A stretch of DNA of 64,000 nucleotides from Amycolatopsis sp. NBRC 101858 (GTDB taxonomy: Bacteria; Actinomycetota; Actinomycetes; Mycobacteriales; Pseudonocardiaceae): positions 372,001-436,000 of the forward strand of contig NZ_BSTD01000007.1 of the NCBI RefSeq assembly GCF_030269325.1. Direction: 5' to 3'. Under the pieces are notes generated by a model. The model ran no database searches. It was not told the origin of the DNA and saw only the letters and a list, made by a program, of their open reading frames with translations. The position numbers and the translations under genes are program-made. Shown piece by piece: positions 50,513 through 60,224 of this stretch. Each line of letters opens with the position of its first letter. Positions within the stretch are counted from its first letter, which is position 1.

Positions 50513-51640
50513 TCAGCCCGTCAAGTCGCCTTCCCGCTCGTTGCGTCCGGCGTAGTGAGCCAGCTTCTCTTCGTCCACCGTCACGCCCAGCCCCGGCCCG
50601 GACGGCACCCGCAGCCGGCCCGCCGTGAGCTCAAGTGGCTCCACGATGTCGTCCTCGTGCAGGTAGTACATGCTGTCGATCGCCCGGGACAGCACCGGGG
50701 TGCTCGCCACCACCGCCAGGTGCGCCGCCGTCGCGATGCCGAGCTCGCCGCCGCTGTGCAGGTTCATCCCGAGGCCGAACGTCTCGCAGTGCGCGGCCAG
50801 TGCCTTCGTCGGCGCGATCCCGCCCCACTTGTAGACGTCCCCGTGGATCACGTCGACCGCGCCGAGGCGGACCGCCGGCGCGAACTCCTCGAAGCGGACC
50901 ACGCACATGTTGGTGCACAACGGGATCCGGACCTTCGCGCGCACCTGGGCCATCCCCTCGATGCCGGTGCAGGGGTCCTCGAGGTACTCCAGGTCCAGCT
51001 CCTCCAGCGCCAGCCCGGCGCGGATCGAGTCGGGGACCGACCACGCCGCGTTCGGGTCGACGCGCAGCTCGACCTCGGGCAGGGCGCGCCGCAGCTCGCG
51101 CATGATCGCGACGTCGCCGCGGACGTCGGTGGTGCCTTTGAGCTTCACCGCCGTGAACCCGCCCTGCGCGACCACCTTCGCCGCGTGTTCGGCGATGCCC
51201 TGGGCCAGCTCGCGGCCCGACGCGCCGGGGGCGTCGGCGCGCGTGACGAGCGCGGTGATCGGCACGTCGTCGCGGACCCGGCCGCCGAGCAGGTCGGTCA
51301 CGGACTGGCCGGTGGCGTGCCCCATCAGGTCCCAGCACGCGACGTCGAGGGCGGCCAGCGCCGCGTAGCCGAGGTAGCCGTGGAAGAACGGCACCATGTG
51401 GTGGCGCCGGTGGAACGCCTCGAGCGCGAACGGGCTCTGCCCGACCAGCTCCGCGCCGAGCTTGCGGACCAGCTCGGCGACCGGGCGGCCCCACATGGTC
51501 TCGCCCCAGCCGGTCAGGCCGGTGTCGGTGCGCAGCCGCACCACCGTGCGGGTCTCGCCCGTCTTGGTCTCGAACGAGCTGGTGAACGGGTTGGTCAACG
51601 GCAGGTTCACGACCCAGGCGTCGACTTCGGTGATCTTCAT
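50513..51640 (-). CDS. Mandelate racemase/muconate-lactonising (enolase) superfamily enzyme
   Basis: 375 residues. N-terminal capping domain from MKITEVDAWVVNLPLTNPF, then the barrel with KxK at 166-168 (AVKLKGT), metal ligands Asp195 (RVDPNAAW), Glu221 (EYLEDP) and Asp263/Asp268 region (VDVIHGDVYKWGG), and His295 in NLHSGGELG. This set fits sugar-acid dehydratases or racemases of the MR/GlucD group. Substrate not readable; a glucarate- or galactarate-type acid is a candidate. ATG 51640 overlaps the creatininase stop (ATGA). First gene to the left ends at the hairpin 50479-50506. Confidence 0.88.
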   Translation of the reverse strand: MKITEVDAWVVNLPLTNPFTSSFETKTGETRTVVRLRTDTGLTGWGETMWGRPVAELVRKLGAELVGQSPFALEAFHRRHHMVPFFHGYLGYAALAALDVACWDLMGHATGQSVTDLLGGRVRDDVPITALVTRADAPGASGRELAQGIAEHAAKVVAQGGFTAVKLKGTTDVRGDVAIMRELRRALPEVELRVDPNAAWSVPDSIRAGLALEELDLEYLEDPCTGIEGMAQVRAKVRIPLCTNMCVVRFEEFAPAVRLGAVDVIHGDVYKWGGIAPTKALAAHCETFGLGMNLHSGGELGIATAAHLAVVASTPVLSRAIDSMYYLHEDDIVEPLELTAGRLRVPSGPGLGVTVDEEKLAHYAGRNEREGDLTG

Positions 51641-52386
51641 GCCTCCCCTTCGGCGTGGGTTGCGCGGGTGGCCGCGTCGAACGCGCGGATCGCGTCGACG
51701 AGGGTGGTCACCCGGTTTTCGAGCAGGCCGGCGCCGCCCTCGGCGGTCGCGCCGGTGGCGTCGTCGGTGCTGCCGCCGGCGCGGGCCCATTCGCCGTGGC
51801 GTTCGGCGGTCAGGCCCGGGTACGGCGGTTCGGCGAACAGCGGCGGTGGCGTCACGCCGGGCCGCGGCCCGGGCGGGCGGACGAGGTCCGGGTGCGAGGC
51901 GAGCATCAGCGACGTCTCGTAGTGCCCCGCGTGCCCGGGCGAGCCGCTGTGCTCGCCGAGCGAGAAGTAGGAGCACGCCCCGAGCGCGACGTCGGCGCGC
52001 AGCGCGTACTCCTTGACCGCCAGGCGCATGATCTCGTCGTTGCCGCCGTGGCCGTTGACCACGAGGACGCGCCGGAACCCGCTGGTGGCCAGGGAGTCCA
52101 GGACGTCGGCGAGCACGGCCTGCAGCGTCGCCGCGCGCAGCGACACCGCGGCGGCGAACAGGTGGTGCGGGCTGTGGCCGAACGGCAGCGCGGGCAGCCG
52201 CACCGCGGCCGGGTCGCCGCCGAGGCGCTCGAGCGCCCGGTCGGTGACGGCCTCGGCCAGCATCGTGTCGGTGCCCATGGGCAGGTGACCGGCGTGCTGT
52301 TCCTGCGAGCCGATCGGTACCACGGCGATCGCCGTGCGCGCTGCCGCACGCACGTCTCGCCAGGTCATCCGCGTCAGTTCGGGCAC
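51637..52386 (-). CDS. Creatininase-family amidohydrolase
   Basis: 249 residues from GTG 52386. The family core is visible: VVPIGSQEQHAGHLPMGTDTMLAEAVTDRAL (metal ligands in the EQHAGHLP area and Asp), LPFGHSPHHLFAAAVSLRAATL, RVLVVNGHGGNDEIMRL, and GHAGHYETSLMLA. Family members cleave amide rings such as creatinine, formamides or lactams. Here it may cut an amide of the imported substrate of the neighbouring transporter. Overlaps the enolase gene by 4 bp and shares its transcript. Confidence 0.88.
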   Translation of the reverse strand: MPELTRMTWRDVRAAARTAIAVVPIGSQEQHAGHLPMGTDTMLAEAVTDRALERLGGDPAAVRLPALPFGHSPHHLFAAAVSLRAATLQAVLADVLDSLATSGFRRVLVVNGHGGNDEIMRLAVKEYALRADVALGACSYFSLGEHSGSPGHAGHYETSLMLASHPDLVRPPGPRPGVTPPPLFAEPPYPGLTAERHGEWARAGGSTDDATGATAEGGAGLLENRVTTLVDAIRAFDAATRATHAEGEA

Positions 52387-52427
52387 CTTGTCTCCCCTCT
52401 CGTCGCCGGTCGTGGCATCGTGGGCCC

Positions 52428-53357
52428 ATGAGCACCGGCGAACGCCCGGCCCTGCGGCTGGTCCCGGCGCCCGCCGCGGCCGACGACGGCGGGCCGCTGC
52501 TGGGGGCCGTCGAACTGCTGCCCGGGCGGGTGCGGGCCGCGCTGGTCGAGCTGTCCGGCGCGGTCGTGTGGCGCGCGGAGGCGACGTACCCGCGCGGCAC
52601 GGCGGACCGGGCCGAGATCGACGCCGCGCTGGCCGAGGTCGCGCGGTTCCCGACGCGGCCGGTGGGGGTCGGCGTGGCCGCCGCCGGGCTGGTCGACGCC
52701 GAGGCGGGCGTCATCATCGAAGTCAACGAAGTGCCCGCGCTGCACGGCTACCCGGTCGCGGATGTGCTGTCCACTGTGGCCGGTGCGCCGGTCCACATCG
52801 AACACCGGGCGCGGCTGCAGGTCCTGGGCGACCGCTGGTTCGGCGAAGGCCGCGGCCGCACCGCGTTCGCGTCCGTCTCCACCGGCGAGGTGCTGGGCGT
52901 GGGGATCCTCTACGGCGGCGAGGTGCTGGCCCCACCGGGCGGCCGCAGCGGCGCGCACATGACGGTCGCCGCGAGCGGGCGCCCGTGCACCTGCGGGGCG
53001 CGGGGCTGCTGGAAGACCGTGGCGACAACGCCGTGGCTGCGTGCCGAGGCATCGCGGCGGGGGCTGACCGCGCAGTCGGTGCGCGAGCTGGCCGGGCACC
53101 CGTTGCTCGACGAGTACGCGGCCAACATCGCGCTCGGGCTGGTGAACGTCCAGCAGCTGTTCGCGCCGGGCCTGTTCGTCCTGCACGGCGAGGCCGCGGA
53201 CGGCGGCGAGCACTTCCGCTCCCGCATCGAGGAGCGGCTGCGGGAGGACTCGTCGTGGGCGAGCGGGGCGGAGCCGCCCCGGGTGGTGGTGAGCCCCGGC
53301 CCAGCGGATGACGTGGCATTGCTGGGCGGCGCCGGGCTCGTGCTTTCCCACCACTGA
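52428..53357 (+). CDS. ROK-family protein lacking kinase residues and HTH
   Basis: 309 residues. ROK zinc motif PCTCGARGCWK (Cys187, Cys189, Cys194 with Lys196 where ROK proteins have Glu) and GAHM (His178) are clear, and TVAGAPVHIEHRARLQVLGDRWFGEGRG matches the ROK core, but the catalytic Asp of the NDAN segment is His126 and the N-terminal phosphate-binding DxGGT is not visible. There is also no N-terminal winged helix: the chain starts only about 25 residues before the ROK fold. It is thus a kinase-dead, HTH-free ROK protein, perhaps a sugar-binding modulator. Divergent from the creatininase gene and convergent with the peptide ABC operon. Confidence 0.8.
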   Translation: MSTGERPALRLVPAPAAADDGGPLLGAVELLPGRVRAALVELSGAVVWRAEATYPRGTADRAEIDAALAEVARFPTRPVGVGVAAAGLVDAEAGVIIEVNEVPALHGYPVADVLSTVAGAPVHIEHRARLQVLGDRWFGEGRGRTAFASVSTGEVLGVGILYGGEVLAPPGGRSGAHMTVAASGRPCTCGARGCWKTVATTPWLRAEASRRGLTAQSVRELAGHPLLDEYAANIALGLVNVQQLFAPGLFVLHGEAADGGEHFRSRIEERLREDSSWASGAEPPRVVVSPGPADDVALLGGAGLVLSHH

Positions 53358-53362
53358 CCCCC

Positions 53363-54163
53363 TCACGCCGACACCCGCCGGCGCGCCAGCCGCGGGTCCG
53401 GGTTCGGCACCGCGTCCAGCAGACTCCGCGTGTACTCGTGCGACGGCGAACGGAACAACTCCCCCGCTGGCGCCAGCTCGACGATCTTCCCCGCGCGCAT
53501 CACCGCGACCCGGTCGGCGATCTGCTGCACCACCGCGAGGTTGTGCGACACGAACACGTACGTCAGGTCCAGCCGCTGCTGCAGACCCGCCAGCAAATCG
53601 AGGACCTGCGCCTGCACCGACACGTCCAGCGCGCTCGTCGGCTCGTCGAGCACCACCAGCCGGGGCTCCAAAGCCAAGGCGCGCGCGATCGAAATCCGCT
53701 GGCGTTGCCCGCCCGAGAACTCGTGCGGGTAGCGGTCCTGCACCTGCGGTGGCAGGCCGACCGCGTCGAGCAGCTCCGCCACGCGGTCGCGCACCCGGGC
53801 CCGGCCGCGGCGGCCGCGCAGGGCCGGGTCGTGCGTCACCAGTGGCTCGCCCACGATCTCCGTCACGCGCAGGCGCGGGTTCATGCTCGAATACGGGTCC
53901 TGCAGCACCACCTGCATCTCGCGCCGCACCTTCCGCAGCCGGCGCGGTGGCAGCGTCGCCAGGTCGGCGCCGTCGAAGCGGACCGTGCCCGCGGTCGGTT
54001 CGGCCAGCCGCAGCAGGAGCCGGGTCAGGGTCGTCTTGCCGCTGCCGGACTCCCCCACCACCGCCAGGGTTTCGCCCGCGACGACGTCGAGGTCGACCCC
54101 GTCCACCGCCGCCAGCGCGCCGTAGTCCTTGCGCAGCCCGCGGATCTCGACCAGGTTCGTCAT
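53363..54163 (-). CDS. Dipeptide/oligopeptide ABC transporter ATP-binding protein (DppF-type)
   Basis: 266 residues. Walker [11 protein letters not shown]-loop with [13 protein letters not shown], signature [16 protein letters not shown], Walker [19 protein letters not shown] and His switch [10 protein letters not shown]-terminal [16 protein letters not shown] is the usual oligopeptide ATPase ending. Last gene of the ABC operon; ATG 54163 overlaps the stop of the other ATPase (ATGA). Confidence 0.94.
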   Translation of the reverse strand: MTNLVEIRGLRKDYGALAAVDGVDLDVVAGETLAVVGESGSGKTTLTRLLLRLAEPTAGTVRFDGADLATLPPRRLRKVRREMQVVLQDPYSSMNPRLRVTEIVGEPLVTHDPALRGRRGRARVRDRVAELLDAVGLPPQVQDRYPHEFSGGQRQRISIARALALEPRLVVLDEPTSALDVSVQAQVLDLLAGLQQRLDLTYVFVSHNLAVVQQIADRVAVMRAGKIVELAPAGELFRSPSHEYTRSLLDAVPNPDPRLARRRVSA

Positions 54164-54954
54164 ACCCGCTCCAGCTTCGGTGTCGCACGCAGCAGCTCGC
54201 GCGTGTAGTCCTCCCGCGGTGCCTCGAACAGCGGCACCACGTCGCCGGTCTCCACGACCCGCCCGGAGTTCAGGACCACGACCCGGTCGGCCACTTCGGC
54301 GACGACGCCGAGGTCGTGGGTGATGAGCAGGATCGCCATGCCGTGGCGCCGTTGCAGGTCCACCAGCAGGTCGAGGATCTGGGCCTGCACGGTGACGTCC
54401 AGCGCCGTCGTCGGCTCGTCGGCGATGAGCACCCGCGGCCGGCCGACCAGCGCCATCGCGATCATCACGCGCTGGCGCAGCCCGCCGGAAAGCTGGTGCG
54501 GGTACTGGGAAGCCCGGCCCTCGGGATCCGGGATCCCGGCTTCCCGCAGCGCGGAGACGGCCGCCGCACGCGCTTCGGCCCGCGACGCGCCCCGGTGCTT
54601 CCGGACGACTTCGGCGACCTGGGCACCGACCCGCTTCACCGGGTTCAGGCTCGTCATCGGGTCCTGGAACACCATGGCGACGTCGTTGCCGCGGATCTTC
54701 CGAAGCTCCTTTTCCGGCAGCCGCAGGACATCGCGGCCGTCCAGGAGCACCGAACCGCCCGCGTAGACGCACGGCGGTTCGGGGTTGAGCCGCAGGACCG
54801 ACAGCGCCGTCGCCGTCTTGCCGCTGCCGGACTCCCCCACCAGCGCCAGGGTTTCGCCTTCGGCCACCGCCAGGCTGACGCCGTCGGTGGCGGTCACCGC
54901 GCCGGTGTCCAGGTGGAACTCGACGCGCAGGTCGTTGATCTCGAGCAGGCTCAT
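54160..54954 (-). CDS. Dipeptide/oligopeptide ABC transporter ATP-binding protein (DppD-type)
   Basis: 264 residues. Walker [26 protein letters not shown], signature [15 protein letters not shown], Walker [23 protein letters not shown], switch [13 protein letters not shown]. Forms a heterodimer with the other ATPase below two DppB/C permeases. Overlaps both neighbours by 4 bp. Confidence 0.94.
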   Translation of the reverse strand: MSLLEINDLRVEFHLDTGAVTATDGVSLAVAEGETLALVGESGSGKTATALSVLRLNPEPPCVYAGGSVLLDGRDVLRLPEKELRKIRGNDVAMVFQDPMTSLNPVKRVGAQVAEVVRKHRGASRAEARAAAVSALREAGIPDPEGRASQYPHQLSGGLRQRVMIAMALVGRPRVLIADEPTTALDVTVQAQILDLLVDLQRRHGMAILLITHDLGVVAEVADRVVVLNSGRVVETGDVVPLFEAPREDYTRELLRATPKLERV

Positions 54955-55838
54955 GAGCGGTACGCCTTCGGGTCCGCGACGTCGCGCAGCACGTCGCCGG
55001 TGATGTTGACGGCCAGCGCGGTGAGCATCAGCGCGACGCCGGGGAACACGGCCACCCACCACGACGTGCCGAGGTAGAGCTGGCCGTCGGCGAGCATGCC
55101 GCCCCAGGTCACGGTCCGCTTCGGCACGCCGAGGCCGAGGTAGCTCAGGGACGCCTCCGCGACGATCGCCGCGGCGACGTGCAGGGTGCCGATGGTCGCC
55201 AGCGGCGCCATGACGTTGGGCAGCAGGTGCCGCCGCATGATCGTGAAGTCGGTGACGCCGATCGCGCGTGCCTCGGTGACGAACTCCCTGGTGCGCAACG
55301 AAAGCACCTCGGAGCGGATCACGCGGGCGTAGGAGACCCAGCCGGTGAAGCCGAGCACCAGGACGACGTACCAGAGGCCGGAGCCGAGGAACCCGACGAT
55401 GGCCAGGGCCAGCAGGATCGACGGGAACGCGAGCTGGATGTCGGCGATCCGCATCAGGATCCGGTCGAACCAGCCGCCGAGGAACCCGGCGACCAGGCCG
55501 ATCGCCGCGCCGACGATGCCCGCGAGCAGCGCCGCGCACGCGCCGACGAGCAGCGAGACGCGGGCGCCGTAGCAGAGCCGGGACAGGATGTCGCGGCCCA
55601 GCTGGTCGGTGCCGAGCAGGTGGGATGCGTCGCCGCCGGCGGTCCACGCGGGTGGGTGCAGCCGCACCAGCAGGTCCTGCGCGCCCGGGTCGTACGGCGC
55701 GATCAGCGGCGCGAACAGGGCCACCAGCACCATCAAGGTCAGCACGGCGAGCGCGACGACGCCGAGCTTGCTGCGCAGCACCGCGCGCACGACGTTCGGG
55801 CGCGCGGCCCGGGCGGTGGGAAGCGCGATGGCGGTCAT
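54951..55838 (-). CDS. Dipeptide/oligopeptide ABC transporter permease (DppC-type)
   Basis: 295 residues. N-terminal cytosolic tail, then six helices; the DppC landmarks are [48 protein letters not shown] and [25 protein letters not shown]. Overlaps the DppB gene (stop/start at 55835-55838). Confidence 0.94.
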   Translation of the reverse strand: MTAIALPTARAARPNVVRAVLRSKLGVVALAVLTLMVLVALFAPLIAPYDPGAQDLLVRLHPPAWTAGGDASHLLGTDQLGRDILSRLCYGARVSLLVGACAALLAGIVGAAIGLVAGFLGGWFDRILMRIADIQLAFPSILLALAIVGFLGSGLWYVVLVLGFTGWVSYARVIRSEVLSLRTREFVTEARAIGVTDFTIMRRHLLPNVMAPLATIGTLHVAAAIVAEASLSYLGLGVPKRTVTWGGMLADGQLYLGTSWWVAVFPGVALMLTALAVNITGDVLRDVADPKAYRS

Positions 55839-56800
55839 CCGGTCACCCTCACCCTCGGGTCGAGCAGCGTGTAGGACAGGTCCACCAGCAGGTTCACCAC
55901 GACGAACGTGGCGGCGAAGAACAGCACCGCGGCCTGCACCAGCGGGAAGTCGCGGTTCTGGATGGCCTCCACGGTGAGCCGGCCGAGGCCGGGCCAGGAG
56001 AACACCTGCTCGGTGAGGATTGCCCCGCCGAGCAGCGAGCCGACCTCCAGCCCGACGACCGTGACCACCGGCAGCGCGGCGTTGCGCAGGCCGTGGGCGA
56101 GCACGACCCCGCCGGTGCCGAGGCCCTTCGCGCGGGCGGTGCGGATGTAGTCGGCGCCGAGCACGTCGATCAGCGACGTCCGCAGCAGCCGCGCGATCAC
56201 CGCGACCGAGTACACGGCCAGCGTCACCGCGGGCAGCACCAGGTGCTCGAAGCCGCCGTAGCCGGAGGCGGGCAGCACCTGCAGCCGGACGGCGAAGACG
56301 AGGATCAGCAGGATCCCGACCCAGAACGCCGGGGTCGACTGGCCGACCAGGACCCCGGTCATCACGCCGGTGTCGCCCGCGCGGCCCCGGCGCAGCGCGG
56401 CGAACGTGCCGGCCGGGATCGCGATCAGCAGGGCCAGCAGCAGGGCCGCGCCGGCCAGCTCCAGCGTCGCCGGGACGCGGGCGAGCAGCACGTCGGCGAC
56501 CGGCTGGTCGTAGACGAGCGACGTGCCCAGGTGCAGCCGCGGCAGGCCGCCGAGGTAGTCGAGGTACTGGGTGAGCAGCGGCCGGTCGAGCCCGAGGCTC
56601 GCGCGCAGCGTGGCCTCCTGCTGCGCGGTGGCGTCCGGCGGCAGGATCAGCTTCACCGGGTCGCCGGAGAGGCGGACCAGGAAGAACGCTGCGGTGGCGA
56701 CGAAGAACAGCACGACGAGGGCGGTCAGCACCTTGCCGGCGACCGTGCGCAGCACGCCGGCCCCGGCCGCCGGGCGGCGCGTGAGGGCGACGGTGGTCAT
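55835..56800 (-). CDS. Dipeptide/oligopeptide ABC transporter permease (DppB-type)
   Basis: 321 residues with six helices. DppB landmarks: [52 protein letters not shown] and [30 protein letters not shown] 56800 overlaps the stop of the binding-protein gene (ATGA). Confidence 0.94.
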   Translation of the reverse strand: MTTVALTRRPAAGAGVLRTVAGKVLTALVVLFFVATAAFFLVRLSGDPVKLILPPDATAQQEATLRASLGLDRPLLTQYLDYLGGLPRLHLGTSLVYDQPVADVLLARVPATLELAGAALLLALLIAIPAGTFAALRRGRAGDTGVMTGVLVGQSTPAFWVGILLILVFAVRLQVLPASGYGGFEHLVLPAVTLAVYSVAVIARLLRTSLIDVLGADYIRTARAKGLGTGGVVLAHGLRNAALPVVTVVGLEVGSLLGGAILTEQVFSWPGLGRLTVEAIQNRDFPLVQAAVLFFAATFVVVNLLVDLSYTLLDPRVRVTG

Positions 56801-58332
56801 GCGGTCACCTCGGCTTTCGCCATGTTCAGCACGCCGACCACGCCCGGAGTCCACTGTGGACGCGTGTTGACCGCGCAGACGTTGTCGATCTGGTAGAGGA
56901 ACACGAACGGCGCCTCCTGCTTCAGAAGTTGCTGCAGGCCGGTGAAGGCCCGCTGCCGGTCGGCGGGCACGAGCGAGAGCTCCTCGCCGTCGACCAGGCG
57001 GTCGGCTTCGGCGTTGTGCCAGCGGCTCTGCCGCCGGTCGTGGCGGACGTTGGACTGCACGAGGCTTTCGGCGTCGAGCGTCCAGCCGGTGCTGGCGGCC
57101 AGGTAGATCGGGCCGAGGGCACCGCGGTTGTTCGAAGTGAGCCGGCTGCTGTACGTGCCGGCGTCGATCAGGTCGACCCGGACGCGGACGCCGGCGCGGG
57201 CGAGCAGGCCGGAGATCGCCTCGGCGAGGTTGCCGTCGGCGGTCTGGGCGGTGAGCGAAGTGTCGAAACCGTCCGGGAAGCCCGCCTCGGCGAGCAATTG
57301 CTTCGCCAGGCCGACGTCGCGGGTGAACGGCGCGATGGACGGGTCGAAGCCGAACGACTCGCGCGGGAACATCGTCGGCACCTCGCGCGCCTTGCCGTCG
57401 AGCACCGCCTTGATCAGCAGCGGCACGTCGACGGCGTGGTTGAGCGCCCGGCGGACGCGCACGTCGCGCAGCGGGCCGCTGGTGGTGTCGAGCGAGAGGT
57501 AGGAGGTGCGGATGCCGGGGAAGTTCCGGATGGCGACGCCCTTGTAGCCCTGCAGCTGCAGGGCCGCGTCCGGGGTCAGGTTGGCGACGATGTCCACCTC
57601 GTCGCTCTGCAGGGAGGCCAGCGCCGACGACGCGTCGGGCATCGGGAGGAACACCAGTTCGTCGTAGGCCGGCTTGCCGCCCCAGTACGCGGGGTTCGCG
57701 CGCATCCGCAGCCGGTGGTCGCGCTGGAACTCGACGAAGGTGAACGGGCCGGTGCCGACCGGGTGCTTCGCGAACCCGGCGTTGCCGACCTGCTTGAGGT
57801 ACCCCGGCGGCACGGCGACACCGCCGAACAGCGACACCTTCGCCGGGATGATCGGGTCGGGCTGGGCACAGCGCAAGTCCACGGTCAGGGCGTCGACGGC
57901 CACCGCCTGCTTGACGTAGCGCAGCTCGACGATCGGCGACTTCGTGGCGGGGTCGAGCAGGCGGTTGATGCTGAAGGCGACGGCCTTCGCGTCGCACGGC
58001 TCGCCGTTGTGGAACGCGACGCCGGGACGCAGCTTGAACCGCCAGGTGAGCGGATCGGGCGAAGACCACTCGAGCGCGAGACCGGGCGCGAGCCGGTTGT
58101 CCGGCCCGCGGGTGGTGAGCGTGTCGAACATGTTGGTCAGCACGTTCATCGAGGTCATGTCGCCCTGCTTCTGCGGGTCGAGCGTCTTGGGGTCCGCCGT
58201 CTGCGCGACCCGCAGCACGCTGCCGGTGGCGCCGGCGGCGGTGCCGCACGCGGACAGCAGTCCCGGCAGGGCCAGTGCGGGGAGCGCGAGCCCGCCGAGC
58301 CGTAGGGCGTCGCGGCGCGACAGTCGGGACAC
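56797..58332 (-). CDS. ABC transporter substrate-binding lipoprotein, family 5 (peptide-type)
   Basis: 511 residues from GTG 58332, which follows AAGGAGG; an earlier in-frame ATG would include the operator region. Signal SRLSRRDALRLGGLALPALALPGLLSAC combines twin-arginine motif and lipobox. Mature part: LRVAQTADPKTLDPQKQGDMTSMNVLTNMFDTL, WRFKLRPGVAFHNGEPCDAKAVAFSINRLLDP, GTGPFTFVEFQRDHRL and GWTLDAES match the SBP_bac_5 group, which binds di/oligopeptides, nickel or related cargo. Head of the five-gene importer and divergent from IclR, so IclR is its likely regulator. Confidence 0.93.
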   Translation of the reverse strand: MSRLSRRDALRLGGLALPALALPGLLSACGTAAGATGSVLRVAQTADPKTLDPQKQGDMTSMNVLTNMFDTLTTRGPDNRLAPGLALEWSSPDPLTWRFKLRPGVAFHNGEPCDAKAVAFSINRLLDPATKSPIVELRYVKQAVAVDALTVDLRCAQPDPIIPAKVSLFGGVAVPPGYLKQVGNAGFAKHPVGTGPFTFVEFQRDHRLRMRANPAYWGGKPAYDELVFLPMPDASSALASLQSDEVDIVANLTPDAALQLQGYKGVAIRNFPGIRTSYLSLDTTSGPLRDVRVRRALNHAVDVPLLIKAVLDGKAREVPTMFPRESFGFDPSIAPFTRDVGLAKQLLAEAGFPDGFDTSLTAQTADGNLAEAISGLLARAGVRVRVDLIDAGTYSSRLTSNNRGALGPIYLAASTGWTLDAESLVQSNVRHDRRQSRWHNAEADRLVDGEELSLVPADRQRAFTGLQQLLKQEAPFVFLYQIDNVCAVNTRPQWTPGVVGVLNMAKAEVTA

Positions 58333-58341
58333 GGCGCCTCC

Positions 58342-58380
58342 TTTCCGTCTTGCGGAAGAGCGTTCCGTCACATGGAACGC
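58342..58380. promoter_or_regulatory. Inverted repeats between the peptide ABC operon and IclR genes
   Basis: GCGTTCC (58360-58366) and GGAACGC (58374-58380) with a 7-base spacer, and TTCCG (58343-58347) with CGGAA (58353-58357) next to it. The stacked TTCCG/CGGAA elements match the usual two-site layout of IclR operators and would cover both divergent promoters. Confidence 0.7.
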
Positions 58381-58401
58381 GATTGCGCTAAGCTAGGCCC
58401 C

Positions 58402-59190
58402 GTGAACAACGCTGTCAACGCTTCCCCCGGCTCGCGGGGCGCGGTCGAGAAGGCCTTGGAGGTGCTCGCGACGCTCGCGGGCCCCGGCGGGCCGCACCGG
58501 CTGGCCGACCTGGCGCAGGCCTGTGACCTGCCGAAACCGACCGTGCACCGGATGCTGCAGACGTTCGCCGAGGCCGGGTACGCCGTCGGCGCGGGGAGCG
58601 GGCACTACGCCGTGGGACCGCGGCTGCTGGGGCTCTCGGCCGCGGCGCTGGCGAGCACGCGACCGCTGCGGCCGGTGCTGGCCGAGCTGCAGCGGCGGAC
58701 CGGGCACACGGTGCACTACGCGGTGCGCCACGGCGACCGGGCGGTGTACGTCGAGAAGCTCGAGCCGGAGCAGGCCTACCAGCTCAACACCCGGCCCGGC
58801 GGCGAGGTGCCGCTGCACTGCACGGCCGTCGGCCGCGCGATCCTGTCGCGCCTGCCCGAGGCCGAGGTGGACGCCGTGCTCCGCGTGCCTCTCGCGGCGC
58901 GCACGGCCAAGACGCTGACGGACCCGGCAGCGCTGCGGGCCGAGCTGGCCACCGCGGACAGCGCCGGTTACGTGGTGGACGACGAGCAGTTCGAAGCGCA
59001 CGTGCGCTGCCTGGGCGCTCCAGTACTGGACGCCGGCGGCGCGGTGCTGGGCGCGGTGAGCGTGTCCGGGCTGACGTTCACGCTGCAGCCGTCGAGCTTC
59101 GCCGTGCTGGGCCCGCTGGTGGCCGAGGCGGCGAACCGGCTCTCGGCGGTGCTCGCCGGGACGCCGTTGCGAGCGGTCGATGCTCGCTGA
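58402..59190 (+). CDS. IclR-family transcriptional regulator
   Basis: 262 residues from GTG 58402 (an upstream in-frame ATG at 58372 lies inside the operator). Winged helix GAVEKALEVLATLAGPGGPHRLADLAQACDLPKPTVHRMLQTFAEAGYA at residues 12-60, then the IclR effector domain ending in APVLDAGGAVLGAVSVSGLTFTLQP. Divergent from the dpp-like operon; the ATG of the beta-lactamase-like gene overlaps its end by 11 bp, so that enzyme is part of its own transcript. Confidence 0.92.
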   Translation: MNNAVNASPGSRGAVEKALEVLATLAGPGGPHRLADLAQACDLPKPTVHRMLQTFAEAGYAVGAGSGHYAVGPRLLGLSAAALASTRPLRPVLAELQRRTGHTVHYAVRHGDRAVYVEKLEPEQAYQLNTRPGGEVPLHCTAVGRAILSRLPEAEVDAVLRVPLAARTAKTLTDPAALRAELATADSAGYVVDDEQFEAHVRCLGAPVLDAGGAVLGAVSVSGLTFTLQPSSFAVLGPLVAEAANRLSAVLAGTPLRAVDAR

Positions 59191-60181
59191 GCTGCTGGCC
59201 CGGGCGCGGGAAGAACGAGTCTTCTCCGCGGTGGCGTGGGAGGTCGGCACCGCGGACGACGTGCTCGACCGCGGCGTGCTGGGCACGCGCTGGTGGGACG
59301 GACCACCGGTCACCGAGGCGAGCCGCTGGGACCTGGCGTCGGTGACCAAGCCGATCGTGGGCTTGGTGGTCGCCGCACTGGCCGAGCGCGGCGAGCTTTC
59401 ACTGGACGCCCCGCTCCCGGAGTTCCTGCCGTCCTACGCGGGCACCGACAAGGCGTCGATCACCGTGCGCCGGCTGCTGACCCACACGTCGGGCCTGCCG
59501 GGCGGGACACCGCTGTGGCGCACGTTCCCGACGCGAGCGGCGTTGCTGGAAGCGATCCGGACGACGCCGTTGCCCGCCCCGCCCGGAAGCCGGGTGGAGT
59601 ACTCGTCGCAGGGGTTCATCCTGCTGGGCCTGATCGCCTCGGCGGCTTCGGGGCGGCCGCTGGACCGCCTGGTCGCGGACCTGGTGACGACCCCGGCGGG
59701 GATGCGGGACACGACGTTCGGCCCGGTGGACGACGCGGTGGCCACCGAGGACTGCCCGTGGCGCGGCCGGGTCGTGACCGGCGAGGTCCACGACGAGAAC
59801 GCGGTGGTACTGGGCGGCATCTGCGGGCACGCGGGCTTGTTCGCACCGCTGTCGGACGTCGCCCGCCTGGGCCGGATCCTGGCGGCGGGCGCGTCCCCGC
59901 TGCTGAAGCCGCAGACGCACGCGGAGATGATCGCCTGCCACACCCACGGGCTGCGCCGCGGCCTGGCGTGGCAGGGCCTGGACGTCCCCGGCTCCCCCGT
60001 CGGGACCGCGCTGCAGCCGGATTCCTACGGCCACACGGGGTTCACGGGCACGAGCCTGTGGGTGGAGCCCGCCCGCCGGCGGTACTACGTCCTGCTGACG
60101 AACCGGGTCCACCCGCGCCGGACCCAGGACATCTCGGCAATCCGCGCCGCGTTCCACGACACCGCGGCCCGCCTCGGGTGA
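59180..60181 (+). CDS. Serine beta-lactamase-family hydrolase
   Basis: 333 residues, no signal peptide, so cytosolic. Ser-x-x-Lys at 54-57 (LASVTKPIVGL), YSSQGF as the second motif and HTGFTGTSLW near the C-terminus as the third, the usual trio of class C/serine-hydrolase relatives. Family members include D-aminopeptidases, esterases and penicillin-binding-like enzymes. Overlaps IclR by 11 bp and therefore is likely co-regulated; a D-amino-acid peptide or muropeptide from the ABC importer is a reasonable substrate guess. Confidence 0.87.
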   Translation: MLAELLARAREERVFSAVAWEVGTADDVLDRGVLGTRWWDGPPVTEASRWDLASVTKPIVGLVVAALAERGELSLDAPLPEFLPSYAGTDKASITVRRLLTHTSGLPGGTPLWRTFPTRAALLEAIRTTPLPAPPGSRVEYSSQGFILLGLIASAASGRPLDRLVADLVTTPAGMRDTTFGPVDDAVATEDCPWRGRVVTGEVHDENAVVLGGICGHAGLFAPLSDVARLGRILAAGASPLLKPQTHAEMIACHTHGLRRGLAWQGLDVPGSPVGTALQPDSYGHTGFTGTSLWVEPARRRYYVLLTNRVHPRRTQDISAIRAAFHDTAARLG

Positions 60182-60224
60182 CCGGTCTGACAGGGTGAGT
60201 GCCGGGGAAAACGGAGGGGGAAAC

